DNA of 64,000 nt from Bos javanicus (GCF_032452875.1 NC_083883.1:53318698-53382697); one strand, 5' to 3'. Shown: positions 10,968-21,761, numbered from the stretch's first letter. A program made the numbers and translations. Notes: generated by a model from the sequence alone, not told the origin.

Positions 10968-11299
10968 ATTGTGATTCTTTTGTATTTTTAAATCAAGGCA
11001 TATACATTTTTTTTTTTAGACATAATGCTATTTACTTAACAGACTATGGTAGAGTGTAAGCATAACTTTTATATGCCCTGGGAAATGAAAAAAAAAATTG
11101 TGTGATTAGATTATGATATTTGCTTCATTGCTGTGGTCTGGAACTGAGTCTGTAGTACCTCTGAGGTCTGCCTGGACAGAACTCCCAGGGTCTGGGACTT
11201 GGGGAGCTCAGGGAGGTGCACATTGCTTAGGGCATCATTCTGGTGCCTGGGGAGGCAGGGCCACCTCCCCTGGGCAGGGACAGCCCTCTCCCCATCTCT

Positions 11300-11425
11300 G
11301 AGGGAAACCTCTCTAGTGTGATAGCCATCCAAGAAAATGTTTCCTGGTTTCCTGGTCTGTGCAATGCATCATGCCAGGAGCTGAGGCTGCAAAAAGGAGT
11401 AAAACACAGCCCCTGTCAAGGAGTT
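11300..11425. repeat. Old MIR/L2-like fragment, uncertain
   Basis: 'gtctgtgcaatgcatcatgc', 'aggagctgaggctgcaaaaa' and 'acagcccctgtcaaggagtt' follow a frequent old mammalian pattern (size-of-event/last-chance order of a MIR-like unit). Family not certain. Confidence 0.35.
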
Positions 11426-11452
11426 TAAAATGCCTAATACAAACGCACATGT

Positions 11453-11605
11453 GGGGATTTCCCTGGTGGTCCAGTGGTTAAGACTTCACTTCCATTGCAG
11501 GGACCATGGGTTTGATCCCTGGTGGGGGAGCTAAGATACTGCATGGAGTGCTGTGTGGTCAAAAAACAACAAGAAACCACCTAACTAAACAAACAGGAAA
11601 CCAAG
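11453..11605 (+). repeat. CHR-type SINE
   Basis: 'ggggatttccctggtggtcc', 'gggtttgatccctggtgggg', 'agctaagatactgcatggag', then an A-rich AAC-containing tail. Confidence 0.9.
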
Positions 11606-11639
11606 TGCACCATGAGTGGTGTGGCAGTGAGGTGGAGGG

Positions 11640-11810
11640 TTACTTGGGGTCAGTGAAGGAGAGTCTCTACCTAATTCCTAACAGCGTAGGTTAAGCAAGT
11701 GATGTTTCCTCAAGCCTTGGTTTTCTCATCTGTAAAATGGGGATGATTTTAGTAACACCTGCCTCTTTGGGTTAGGATGAGGATTTAATGAGCACTGAAC
11801 CACTTCCTAT
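11640..11810 (-). repeat. MIR SINE
   Basis: 'ccttggttttctcatctgta', 'aaatggggatgattttagta' and 'ggatgaggatttaatgagc' match the reverse MIR. Confidence 0.65.
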
Positions 11811-11857
11811 GTGACTGGTCAATAAGGGAATAGGATCTGAGATTGCAGACATCTTGT

Positions 11858-12086
11858 TGATTCATGTTTTTTTTTTTTTTTAATATTTTTGGTTTCTCAC
11901 TTTTTTCAATTTTTTTAAAGAACCGATTTTATTTCACTGATTTATTTACTATTATTATTTTAAAAACCTTTTGACCATATGGCATGCAGGACCTTAGTTC
12001 CCTGACCAAGAATCAAATCCTTGCCCCCTGCATTGGAAGTGTGGAGTCTTAACCACTGGGCCGCCCTGAAAAGTCCCTGATTCATG
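11858..12086 (-). repeat. CHR-type SINE with 9-bp target duplication
   Basis: A long T-rich start, 'ttgaccatatggcatgcagg', 'accttagttccctgaccaag' and 'cttaaccactgggccgccct'. Duplication 'tgattcatg' at 11858-11866 and 12078-12086; element 11867-12077. The T-rich part is unusually long (about 100 bp) for the family. Confidence 0.88.
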
Positions 12087-12135
12087 CTTTGAAGCAATCT
12101 GTGCCAAGCTTTCTTAAAATTAAAGAGAAAGCCTT

Positions 12136-12373
12136 AGCGGCATATGAAAATGAAAGTGAAGTCGCTCAGTCGTGTCCGACTCTTTGCGACCCCGTGGACT
12201 GTGGCCCATCAGGTTTCTCTGTCCATGGGATTCTCCAGGCAAGAATACTGGAGTGGGTTGCCATTTCCTTCTCCAGGGGATCTTCCCGACCCAGGGATCG
12301 AACCCGGGTCTCCTGCATTGCAGGCAGACGCTTTAACCTCTGAGCCACCAGGGAAGCCCCAGCAGCATATGAA
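12136..12373 (-). repeat. Bov-tA SINE, near-consensus, with target duplication
   Basis: Near-consensus copy at 12149-12360 from 'gaagtcgctcagtcgtgtcc' to 'gagccaccagggaagcccc'. Flanks 'agcggcatatgaa' (12136-12148) and 'agcagcatatgaa' (12361-12373) differ at one base. CpGs are largely intact, which suggests a relatively young insertion. Confidence 0.95.
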
Positions 12374-12880
12374 GATATTAACTAAAAAAGTTGAAAATCT
12401 ATCCAAGTGCTTTCCTTTACTGCAAGTGGTGACTGATTCAGTGTCTTCCAGAAGTGTGTGTGATCTGTTCTGTGAAGCTATCCGGGCAAGCTGTGAGTGA
12501 GATGAAAAGCTCCAAGACGCTTTTCCTTCTATGAAAACACTGGATGAATGATAAAGGCGACAGCCTGCATCTGATTTTTAATTTTGGTGAAAATGGTCTC
12601 TATCAGAAGGCAATGCCCTCCAGGATCAACTTCTCAAAAGATAAAGCAGAAGTCTTTATATGTGTCCTTTAAATGCAGAGAAATGACCCCTAGGGAAGCT
12701 GGATACAAATTGGCTGTGCTGGTTCTTGCCTATGAATCTTCTTCATCTTTTCAGAGTGCTCCAGTTACAAAGTTCCTGCAGTTTTGGAATGGCCTTCCCC
12801 CTGAAATTTTCAATGCATGATTTTCTAGAAGGTGGGGTGTCTAGGAACTCACAGATGACACTGTAGCAGAAATACCTGTG
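12374..12880. other. Single-copy DNA, no gene seen
   Basis: No repeat or coding motif recognised. Confidence 0.4.
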
Positions 12881-12965
12881 TTAATATGACACAAGCTTAG
12901 CACAGTGCCTGGTCCACGGTAAACACTAAAAAGATGCTAGCAGCTATTATTATTTTTTTGTTATT
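12880..12965 (-). repeat. MIR SINE fragment
   Basis: 'cttagcacagtgcctggtcc' then 'acggtaaacactaaaaagat' is the 5' end of MIR in reverse. A further weak MIR echo lies at about 13040-13200 ('cctcagtttgctggtgtgta'). Confidence 0.5.
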
Positions 12966-13331
12966 ATCCCGTTAATGAAAATAGTGGTTAGAATTAATGA
13001 ATGACAGTGGTAACACACATTCAAATGAGGGGCAGGAGACTTCAGCTCTCATTCCAGCCCAGTGACCCTGAGACTCTGGCTACCACTTTATGCAAGTCAG
13101 CAAGCATGTAGGATCCGTGTTTCGACTTGAACTGAATGGCCTTGAAGCAGGGATGGGGGCTTGGCTGCCCCAACCTCAGTTTGCTGGTGTGTAAAATGAA
13201 GGCAGGGACTGGAGGGCCCCCAGGTCCCACTGCTTGGATTCCCGGAAACCTCTCCTGACCCAAGACCCCACTTCCTTGAGCTTCAGCATCAGGCCCTCTT
13301 AGCTGGCCCTTCTCTACGCACCTGGCCCTTT

Positions 13332-13590
13332 CGCTGCCTTTCACACTTTTGCAGTCTTTTGTTTCCAAGGTGCTCCCGGGACACACGGCACAGATGTCTT
13401 CCGCCAACCCTGCCTCCGCGGAGCCCTCAGAAGATGCGGCGGATGCCCGGTGTTCACACAGCCCTTGATGAAGTGCCAGGCTGGGGAGAGGATATATAGC
13501 GCATGGGATGGATGGCGACATTTTAATCACTCACGCGGAGAGCGGGCAGCTGCCTAATGGAACTGTCGGTCTCACTGACATCCGACATCT
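13332..13590. other. Small CpG cluster in single-copy DNA
   Basis: By eye, 16 CpG dinucleotides between 13332 and 13583 in otherwise CpG-poor sequence, with no young repeat to explain them. A 162-codon open frame on the minus strand (13042-13530) overlaps it, but half of it is reverse MIR and I see no domain, so I do not call a gene. Confidence 0.45.
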
Positions 13591-13789
13591 GTAGCTTCAG
13601 ATTCTTGGAGTGGAGGTTTGTGCTCCCCTCTTGGGGTGCCTCCTGCAGAGCTCCAAAATCAGGCCTCCAGGTACCCCGTTATGCACCCCAACATGCACTC
13701 AGAGAAAGCTACTGCTTCCCTGGCTAGGAAGGGTCTGGTAGTCAGGAGTACAGCCCACCCCCCCATTCCTGACTCCTCTGCCCTTGCAC

Positions 13790-13925
13790 CGCCTCTGTGG
13801 GAGACACAGCAGTGGACACACTCTCCCCATTTTACAGATGAGGAAACTGAGGCTCAGACAGAAAGGACTCAGACTCAAAGCCAATCAGAGGAAAAACTGG
13901 AGCTGAGTCTCCCTATCTCAGATCC
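13790..13925 (+). repeat. MIR SINE
   Basis: 'ccccattttacagatgagga', 'aactgaggctcagacagaaa' and 'ctggagctgagtctccc' give the forward MIR core and 3' half. Confidence 0.7.
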
Positions 13926-14154
13926 TTATCTTGAAAGTCTGAGCTTGGTGACATCCTCTTGGGGAGGAGAAGATGATCAGAAAAAGGCAGCAAAAACAAG
14001 GGAAGAAACAAGAGCGGGGAGGGCTGGGGAGGCAGAGGAGAGACGCGGTGGGGCTTGAGTGTGGACGTGGAGAAACATCGAGAGATGTAGGGCCACATCC
14101 TGGGCATGGGGGCCCCCTTGCCCACGCCAGCAATTCGTATCTGCCTTCCACGTG

Positions 14155-14290
14155 CATGTAACAATCATTTAGTCATTCAACAAACCTTCACTGAGCATCT
14201 ACTATGTACCAGACACTGTTCTAAGCCGGGGAACACTGCACTGAATGGAACAGATAGATCCCCAGCCTCACGAAGCTGTGACTCTCATTG
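14155..14290 (+). repeat. Old MIR/L2-like fragment
   Basis: 'cattcaacaaaccttcactg', 'agcatctactatgtaccaga' and 'cactgttctaagccggggaa' follow a common old mammalian repeat head. Family assignment uncertain. Confidence 0.45.
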
Positions 14291-14980
14291 GCGGAGAGGC
14301 TGATGGGCAAACACACACAGGGGGCACCTGTCGCTGGAGCTCCTTTCTCCCTCCCGTACTGCGTGGATGCAGACTGACCTACTTTATTGTGAGCCCAAGG
14401 CTCAGACTGGAATGTGGAGGTGGAGTCAAAGGAGCAGACTCTTCCCAGGCCTGGGATCTCTCTTCTTTGGCCTTAGAAGCCAAAAATCAACTCTAACAAT
14501 TAAACCAAGATGTCTTAATTGATCGGAGGCCCTGGTCAAAGTCCACCTCTGGAGCCAGCAGATGGGGGACACAGCCACCTCCTGAGGCCCCCTGGTGTGG
14601 CTTGATGATGGCAACTTCAGAGGCCCCTGGCGGGCCCGGATGGCTGGCACCATGAAGTCTCTGGGATCAGAGTGTGGCATAAATCCAACAGCTCAAATTC
14701 TGGAATTGCATAAGCTTTTAAACAGATTGCCAGTGTATCTTTTATTTTTATTGTGCTAGAGACACAAACGAAAACAGCAATGATTTGTCCCTCAATAAAC
14801 AAAGGCAGTAAAAGAAAGGGGGAAAATCACTGTCTACTTTACATTCCCTGAGCCTACTTCTTGCTGTGATATAGAGCAGGTTATAAAAAGCCACTCAGAG
14901 GCGGCTGCGTATTCCTGCTGCTGTGCTGGTCAAGGAAGGGGCCAGAAGAGGCCAGAGGGACCATGCAGCTTATTTGCTGA
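14291..14980. other. Single-copy DNA, no gene seen
   Basis: Holds a TATA-like 'ttataaaaag' at 14880-14889 followed by CpG-containing sequence, but no transcript evidence, so no promoter is called. Confidence 0.4.
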
Positions 14981-14984
14981 CAGG

Positions 14985-15175
14985 GGACTGGAGTCAGATA
15001 GAAGTGGGTTTGGATGAAGGTCTGCAACTTGATGGCTGTGTGACTTCGAGTCAGTCACTTAAGCTCTCTGAGCTGCAATCACCTTCCTGTTCAAGAATAA
15101 CCAAGTTAATAAAGGTGAACTTGCTTAAGTTAGTGCCAGGCACTTAGTGAGTGCTCAGCGAATTCAACAGTTATT
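14985..15175 (-). repeat. MIR SINE
   Basis: 'tggctgtgtgacttcgagtc', 'agtcacttaagctctctgag' and 'gtgccaggcacttagtgagt' match the reverse MIR over most of its length. 15176-15669 holds a T-run near 15558-15572 and nothing else recognised. Confidence 0.7.
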
Positions 15176-15669
15176 AATATCGTCACAGTGATCAGAGTCA
15201 CTACTAGCAACAAAATGAGGGTGATAACTCTGAAGCCCAGGCTTACTTGCAGGGCTGGGGTGATACTCACAGGAGATAGCAAATGGGCAAGAGCCTTATA
15301 AACTATAGAGCACGGTGCACACAGAAGGCATGATGTTATTAGTCAAATGAAACAACTTTGTTTTCTATGCTAGCTCTGACCTATGCTAGGCATCTAGTAA
15401 TGCCTAGATGCTTTGTGTGTGTATTTTATTTTTGGTATCTCATGTTGTGTTGGAAACAACCAGTGACATTCTATTTCTCCCTTGACTTGTGTTTTTGTGT
15501 TCATTCTCCCTCTGTCTACATGCAGCTATTTCTCTCATACATTTTCCCCTTCTCTCTTTTTTTTTTTTTTGGTCTCTCTCTTGGCCTGGGAACACCTGAG
15601 CTACACTTAGACCACTGGATTTCAAACTCTATGCCTTAGAACCATTCTATGAAAAAGAGGTTCCATAGT

Positions 15670-15900
15670 CAAATAAACTTGTTCTGTGCTTAGTCGTTCA
15701 GTCGTGTCCAACTCTTTGCGACCCCATGGACTGTAGCCTGCCTGTACAAGGGGATTCTCCAGGCAAGAATACTGGAATCGGTTGCCATGTCCTCCTCCAG
15801 GGACTCTTCCCAACCTAGGGATGGAGCCCTGGTCTCCTGCATTGCAGGTATATTCTTTACCATCTGAGCCACCAGGCAAGTCATTTGCCAAATAAACTTG
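15670..15900 (-). repeat. Bov-tA SINE, divergent subfamily, 12-bp target duplication
   Basis: Element 15682-15888 between perfect copies of 'caaataaacttg' (15670-15681 and 15889-15900). It carries 'gtagcctgcctgtacaaggg', a deletion relative to common Bov-tA, 'gccatgtcctcctccaggga' and 'ttgcaggtatattctttacc', variants shared with the copy at 16478-16672. Confidence 0.93.
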
Positions 15901-16289
15901 GGAAATGCTGAATTCAACAGACTGTATTATTGCAGGGCCTCTTGGCCACTTTCCTATGCCAGTACATCCTGAGTCCCCAAGACTATAGAATACAGCAATC
16001 CCAAAGCTTATATGTCTATACAAATTTCCTCCATTGGTCATGGGAATATGCCTAGCCTTCTTCCAAATATAGGGAATGCCATTGACCCAGGGACCTTGCT
16101 GCTGTCTTTGCACAGAGGCCACACTTCCCCGGAGTTATTCCTAGCCAGTGATGCAGCATGACAAAGTCAGGCCCATTCCTGGGAGACAGATGACTACTTT
16201 GATGACTAGTGTTGGCTTGAGGATTCCTGGATAGCTTTGCAAAACCTTCTTTAGGTGGCAGGGCAACCTACAATGTGTCTATCCAATGC

Positions 16290-16440
16290 TTCTCTATCAC
16301 TGAGGGATGACAGCTCACCAGGCTTCTCCAGCTCCCTCCAGTTTCCCTTACACAGACATTTCCCCTAATAAAATCCTTGCATGTTTAACCCCATCTTGGT
16401 GTTTGCTTTCTGGAGGACCTGGACTAACACAAACCTTTTG
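16290..16440. repeat. Old mammalian repeat 3' end, class uncertain
   Basis: 'cccctaataaaatccttgca' and 'tggaggacctggactaacac' are typical wording of an old repeat 3' end with a polyadenylation-like AATAAA. I cannot name it securely. Confidence 0.35.
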
Positions 16441-16477
16441 AAGAGCACCTATTAACATCACAAAGAATACATGTGTA

Positions 16478-16672
16478 TTGTATTCAGTCATGTCCAACTC
16501 TTTGTGACCCCATGGACTGTAGCCTGCCTGTCCATGGGGATTCTCCAGGCGAGAATACTGGAGTTGGTTGCCATGTCCTCCTCCAGGGAGTCTTCCCAAC
16601 CTAGGGATGGAACCCTGGTCTCCTGCATTGCAGGTATATTCTTTACCATCTGAGCAACCAGGGAAGTCATTT
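16478..16672 (-). repeat. Bov-tA SINE, same subfamily as 15682-15888
   Basis: 'attcagtcatgtccaactct', 'gtagcctgcctgtccatggg', 'gccatgtcctcctccaggga', 'ttgcaggtatattctttacc' and 'gcaaccagggaagtcatttg'. It abuts the 5' side of the long BovB. No clear duplication seen. Confidence 0.9.
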
Positions 16673-16947
16673 GAGTTCTGACAAAATGTGGTCCACTGGA
16701 GAACGGAATGGCAAACCACTTCATTATTCCTGCCTTGAGAACGCCATGAACAGCATGAAAAGGCAAAAAGAGGACACTGAAAGATAAACTCCCCAGGTTG
16801 GTAGGTGCCCAATATGCTACTGGAGATCAGTGGAGAAATAACTCCAGAAAGATTGAAGAGACAGAGCCAAATCAAAAACAACACCCAGCTGTAGATGTGA
16901 CTGGTGATAGATGCTAAGTCTGATGCTGTAAAGATAAATATTGCATA

Positions 16948-19732
16948 GGAACCTGGAATGTTAGGTCCATGAATTGGAAAGTGGTCAAACAGGAGATGGC
17001 AAAAGTGAACGTCAACATTTTAGGAATCGGTGAACTAAAATGGATTGGAATGGGTGAATTTAACTCAGATGATCACTATATCTACTACTGTGGGCAAGAA
17101 TCCCTTAGAAGAAATGGAGTAGCCATTATAGTCAACAAAAGAGTCTGAAATGCAGTACTTGGATGCAATCTCAAAAACGACAGGATGATCTCTGTTCATT
17201 TCCAAGGCAAACCATTCAATATCACAGTAATCCAAGTCTATGCCCCTACCAGTAATGCTGAAGAAGCTGAGGTTGATTGGTTCTATGAAGACCTACCAGA
17301 CCTTCTTATACTAACACCCCACAAAAAATGTCCTTTTCATTATAGGGGATTGGAATGAAAAAGCAGGAAGTCAAGAAACACGTTGAGTAACAGGCAAATT
17401 TGGCCTTGGAGTACATAACAAAGCAGGGCAAAGGCTAATAGAGTTTTGCCAAGAGAACGCACTGGTCATAGCAAACACCCTCTTCCAACAACACAAGAGA
17501 AGACTCTACAATATGGACACTGCCAGATGGTCAATATTGAAATCAGACTGATTCTATTCTTTGCAGCCAAAGATGGAGAAGCTCTATACAGTCAGCAAAA
17601 ACAAGACCAGGAGCTGACTGTGGCTCAGATCATGAACTCCTTACTACCAAATTCAGACTTAAATTGAAGAAAGTAGGGAAAACCACTAGACCATTCAGGT
17701 ATGACCTAAATCAAACCCCTTATGATTATACAGTGAAAGTGACAAATAGATTCAAGGGATTAGATGTGATAGACAGAGCACCTGAAGAACTATGGATGGA
17801 GGTTTGTGACATTGTACAGAAGACAGGGATCAAGACCACCCTCGAGAAAAATGCAAAAAGCAAAATGGCTGTCTGAGGAGGCCTTACAAATAGCTGTGAA
17901 AAGGAGAGAAGCTAAAGGCGAAGGAGAAAAGAAAAGATATACCCATTTGAATGTCGTATTCCAAAGAATAGCAAGGAGAGGTAAGAAAGCCTTCCTTAGT
18001 GATCAGTGCAAAGAAATAGAGGGAAACAACAGAATGGGAAAGACTAGAGATCTCTTCAAGAAAATTAGAGATACCAAGGGAACATTTCATGCAAAGTGAA
18101 AGTAGTGAAAGTCACTCAGTCGTGTCCGACTCTTTGTGACTCCATGGACTACACAATCCATGGAAGTCTCAGGCCAGAATACTGGAGTGGGTAGCCAGTA
18201 TTCTTCTCCAGGGGATCTTCCCAAGCCAGGGATTGAAACCAGGTCTCCCACATTGCAGGCGCAAAGATGGACACAATAAAGGACAGAATTGGTATGGACC
18301 TAACAGAAGCAGAAAATATTAAGAAGAGGTGGCAAGGATACAGAGAAGAACTATACAAAAAAGATATTCATGACCCACATAATCACGATGGTGTAATCAC
18401 TCACCTACAGCCAGACATCCTGGAATGTGAAGTCAAGTGGGTCTTTAGGAAGCATCACTATGAACAAAGCTAGTGGAGGTGATGGAATTCCATTTGAGCT
18501 ATTTCAAATCCTAAAAGATGATACTGTTAAAGTGCTGCATTCAATATGTCAGCAAATTTGGAAAACTCAGCAGTGGCCACAGGACTGGAAAAGGTCGGTT
18601 TTCATTCCAATCCCAAAGAAAGACAATTTCAAAGAATGCTTAAACTACTGCACAATTGCACCTATCTCACACACTAGGAAAGTAATACTCAAAATTCTCC
18701 AAGCCAGGCTTCAACAGTATGTGAACCATGAACTTCCATATGTTCAAGCTGGATTTAGAAAAGGCAGAGGAACCAGAGGTCAAATTGCCAACATCCATTG
18801 GATCATAGAAAAAGCTAGAGAGTTCCAGAAAAAACTATTTCTGCTTTATTGACTATGCCAAAGCCTTCGACTGTGTGGATCACAACAAACTGTGGAAAAT
18901 TCTGAAAGAGATGGGAATACTTGACCACCTGACCTGCCTCCTGAGAAATCTGAATGCAGGTCAGGAAGCAACAGTTAGAACTGAACATGGAACAACAGAC
19001 TGCTTCCAAATAGGGAAAGGAGTACATCAAGGCTGTATATTGTCACCCTGCTTGTTTAACTTATATGCAGAGTACATCATGAGAAACGCTGGGCTGGATG
19101 AAGCACAAGCTGGAATTAAGATTGCTGGGAGAAATAACAATAACCTCAGATATGCAGATGACACCACCCTTATGGCAGAAAGTGAAGAAGAATTAAAGGG
19201 CCTCTTGAAGAAAATGAAAGAGGAGAGTGAAAAAGTTGGCTTAAAACTCAACATTCAGAAAACTAAGATCATGGCATCTGGTTCCATCACTTCATAGGAA
19301 ATAGATGAGGAAACAGTGGAAACAGTGTCAGACTTTAATTTTTTGGGCTCCAAAATCACTGCAGATGATGACTGCAGCCATGAAATTAGAAGATGCTTAC
19401 TCCTTGGAAGGAAAGTTATGACAAACCTAGATAGCATATTCAAAAGCAGAGACATTACTTTGTCAACAAAGGTCCGTCTAGTCAAGGCTATGGTTTTTCC
19501 AGTGGTCATGTATGGATGTGAGAGTTGGACTATAAAGAAAGCTGAATGCCGCAGAATTGATGCTTTTGAACTGTGGTGTTGGAGAAGACTCTTGAGAGTC
19601 CCTTGGGCTGTAAGGAGATCCAACCAGTCAATCCTCAAGGAAATAAGTCATGAATATTCATTGGAAGGACTGATGCTGAAGCTGAAACTCCAATACTTGG
19701 GCCACCTGATGTGAAGAGCTGACTCATTTGAA
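16948..19732 (+). pseudogene. BovB endonuclease-reverse transcriptase, decayed
   Basis: A degraded reading frame for the single RTE protein: AP-like endonuclease followed by reverse transcriptase. The endonuclease start translates as GTWNVRSMN at 16948. An in-frame TGA at 17146-17148 sits where the family has CGA, a CpG-decay stop. The RT part keeps KASGGDGIP (about 18466), the motif-B region QGCILSPCLFNLY (about 19028) and the catalytic YADD box at 19151-19162. A 2-base loss near 18832-18840 shifts frame just before motif A. A TGG-to-TAG stop lies at 19295-19297, and another CGA-to-TGA near 19712 ends the C-terminal frame (19316-19714). The SINE at 18097 also interrupts it. No functional protein is possible. 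Confidence 0.9.
18091..18266 (-). repeat. 5'-truncated Bov-tA SINE inside BovB
   Basis: 'gtcactcagtcgtgtccgac' to 'cccacattgcaggc'; the last part of the tRNA-like head is missing. A 6-bp duplication 'gcaaag' at 18091-18096 and 18261-18266 marks the insertion at 18097-18260; the BovB text is continuous across it. Confidence 0.9.
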
Positions 19733-19993
19733 AAGACCCTGATGCTGGGAAAGATTGAAGGCGGGAGGAGAAGGGGACGACATGGGATGAGATGGTTGGA
19801 TGGCATCACCGACTCAACTGACATGAGTTTGAGTAAACTCCGGGAGTTGGTAATGGACAGGGAGGCCTGGTGTGCTGCACTCGCAGACTGAGCGACTGAA
19901 CTGAACTGACCTGAAGTGAGGACAAACTAAGAAAGTATCAGCCTGCCCATCAAGGACACTCAAGACTAAAGAAAGGAGTTTCTCTCTTTCTCT

Positions 19994-20240
19994 TGATCCA
20001 CCCAACTGTCCACCCATCCATCTGTCTATTTATCAATCCACTCATTTATCCATCTACCCATCCATCTATCCCTCCACCCATCCATCTATCTATACATCAT
20101 TTCACCCATTTAGCTATCTACCCATCCGTCTATCCATCTGTCTGTCCATCCATCCATCCATTCATCCTTCCACCCATCTATCCAACTATCCATTTATCCA
20201 AGCATGCACACATCCATCTGCTTATCTACTCTTCCAATCC
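19994..20240 (+). repeat. CCAT/CTAT-type microsatellite
   Basis: About 245 bp of imperfect four-base units (ccat, ctat, ctgt, cact) on the plus strand. It lies 80 bp past the BovB tail. A low-complexity 83-codon Pro/Ile/Ser frame is an artefact. Confidence 0.9.
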
Positions 20241-20744
20241 CTAAATCAACCAAATGCTATTGATGTACTCTGCATTGATGTATATGATGTACTCTGCATA
20301 TTGGGATGTTGAACAAGTCACTGAAGTGCCTAAATATGAAGCTGCTAGCTCCACAGGTTGCCCTGCCAGCACAGTGGAAGACAAGAAGACACCTTGGAAG
20401 AAGCTCCGTTTTCCCTGTTGAAAAGGGGCTCTGTCATGTGAGCTGATGCCCATTTGGATGGAACAAAAATATATCCTACAGCTGTTCACATTTTCTCCAT
20501 CAAGAACAATCTCATTTAAATCTTGGCTCTGTGCCCACAGGAATGCCTATAAGACACACGTCTTTTAGGACATGTTCAGCCAGGCCAACAGCCAAGGAGG
20601 GATGCGGTTTTGTAAAGCGGAGTTGAGAAAATGTGAAGCATGTTTTAGGAGTCACTGCCAATAATAGGAAAGGTGAGGCAGGGAATGAGAGGAACAGTTG
20701 TCAGGTACCCAGGATATTAGCTTGTAGCACTTTATCTACCACAG
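20241..20744. other. Single-copy DNA with a small tandem duplication
   Basis: 'tgatgtactctgcat' occurs at 20261-20275 and again at 20285-20299, a 24-bp-period duplication. Nothing else recognised. Confidence 0.5.
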
Positions 20745-20845
20745 TAACCTTTATAGGAGGCCAGTCTAGTTATTACCCCCATTTCACAGATGAGAAGACT
20801 GAGGCTCAGAGAAGCAAAGCAACCTGCCTAAAAGGTGAGTCTGGG
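20745..20845 (+). repeat. MIR SINE fragment
   Basis: 'acccccatttcacagatgag', 'aagactgaggctcagagaag' then 'caaagcaacctgcc': forward MIR 3' half. Confidence 0.65.
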
Positions 20846-21760
20846 GAAATACAGTGAGGGTGTGGATGGGCCAGAGCTCTTATATACACCCAAAGCAGCC
20901 TCTGAGGCTGGGCCAGGGATGCTGCACATAGAAACAGGCTCAATCCAGATGAGATGTCAGAGGCTTGCTAATGAGAGCTGAGAGCATACACTTCAGAAAA
21001 GGAAACTGGATCTAACTGTATGGGAAGGATCAGCAGGGAGGGGTGGGTGAAAGGGGTCCCAAGAGCATTACATTTTCACCCACTATCACAGGACATCAAG
21101 AGATACCATCTACCCTGGATAAGCCAAGAGAGAGCGACATACAAATTATCTCAAAATACGGAGACAAGGAGCAAAAGAAACAGCTATAGTGTGGGAAGGA
21201 GTTCACTCTGGGGAGCTGGAAGCAGGAGGGAGAGGTGGGCACGGGATTGGCATTTTTCATTATGAGCCTTTTAGTATGCTTTGATTTTTTAATTATGTGC
21301 ATGTATTACATTACTAAAAGTAAAAATTAAAAAAATTAAGAAAAGTGCAAAGGAGAGGGGAAAAAAAAAAAAAAACAGCCCACAGCGAATTGCATTGCTC
21401 CTCTGATCCTTCTGTGTAACGTGCCCTAGGATGATAGCGTGGCATCAAGGCAAACAGACTTCACATGGAAATGAGGAACGGAGGGATGATGTAAACAGAT
21501 GTCAATTCCATTCAGCACAGTAATGACTTTTAGATATTACAATTCTGAGGGGAGTATCTCACTAGATGATGCAGGACAATGAGGCATTCCCAGGGCTGCT
21601 ACCTCGTGTGACAGGCTGGAGTCACCCCGCTCAGACCTTCACTGTAGGGTTGGCTGCAGGCCAGACCCCCTCCTCCCACTGCGCTGCCTTGGTTTCCTCA
21701 CTGAGGTCTGCTTGGTCCTGCACAATCTGAGCCACAGGCAGCTCCCGGACTTGTTTTTTC
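20846..21760. other. Single-copy DNA with A-rich run
   Basis: An A-rich low-complexity patch with a pure A run lies at about 21285-21376. No gene or other repeat identified. Confidence 0.45.
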
Positions 21761-21761
21761 T

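Larger units (their letters stand above)
10040..11174 (+). mobile_element. Tigger1-like DNA transposon remnant, split by L1
   Basis: The left end from 'caggcacacctg' reads on into 'gtggcaaccctgcactgatc' and 'tcgcattttggtaattctca'. The right end has 'gatatttgcttcattgctgt' and 'ggtctggaactgagtctgta', closing with 'ctgaggtctgcctg'. The internal transposase gene is absent. The Tigger parts are 10040-10269 and about 10963-11174; the interior is an L1 insertion. Confidence 0.85.
16675..19912 (+). mobile_element. Near-complete BovB (RTE-clade LINE) with an internal SINE
   Basis: Longest LINE in the window. It begins with BovB 5' text ('gtggtccactggagaacgga', 'aataactccagaaagattga'), runs through endonuclease and reverse transcriptase regions, and ends with 'gcgactgaactgaactgacc'. 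A 5'-truncated Bov-tA (18097-18260) splits it between endonuclease and RT regions. Compared with the active consensus it has in-frame stops and frameshifts, so it is dead. BovB moves by target-primed reverse transcription, and Bov-tA SINEs borrow its 3' end. Confidence 0.95.

Noticed and set aside
13042..13530. 162-codon open frame on the minus strand over the CpG cluster
   Set aside because: Partly reverse MIR, biased Gly/Ser/Ala/Pro composition, no domain, signal peptide or plausible splice context; GC-rich DNA gives long chance frames.
14880..14889. TATA-like 'ttataaaaag' followed by CpG-containing sequence
   Set aside because: TATA-like words are common in AT-rich DNA; no initiator, exon or CpG island supports a promoter.
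15622..16122. 166-codon minus-strand frame
   Set aside because: Its middle is a Bov-tA translation (GSDGKEYTCNAGDQGS-like text recurs at every Bov-tA), a known source of false genes.
16348..16884. 178-codon minus-strand frame around 16.6 kb
   Set aside because: Made of old repeat, a Bov-tA and the antisense of the BovB 5' region.
19993..20244. 83-codon frame of Pro, Ile, His and Ser repeats
   Set aside because: Direct translation of the CCAT/CTAT microsatellite.
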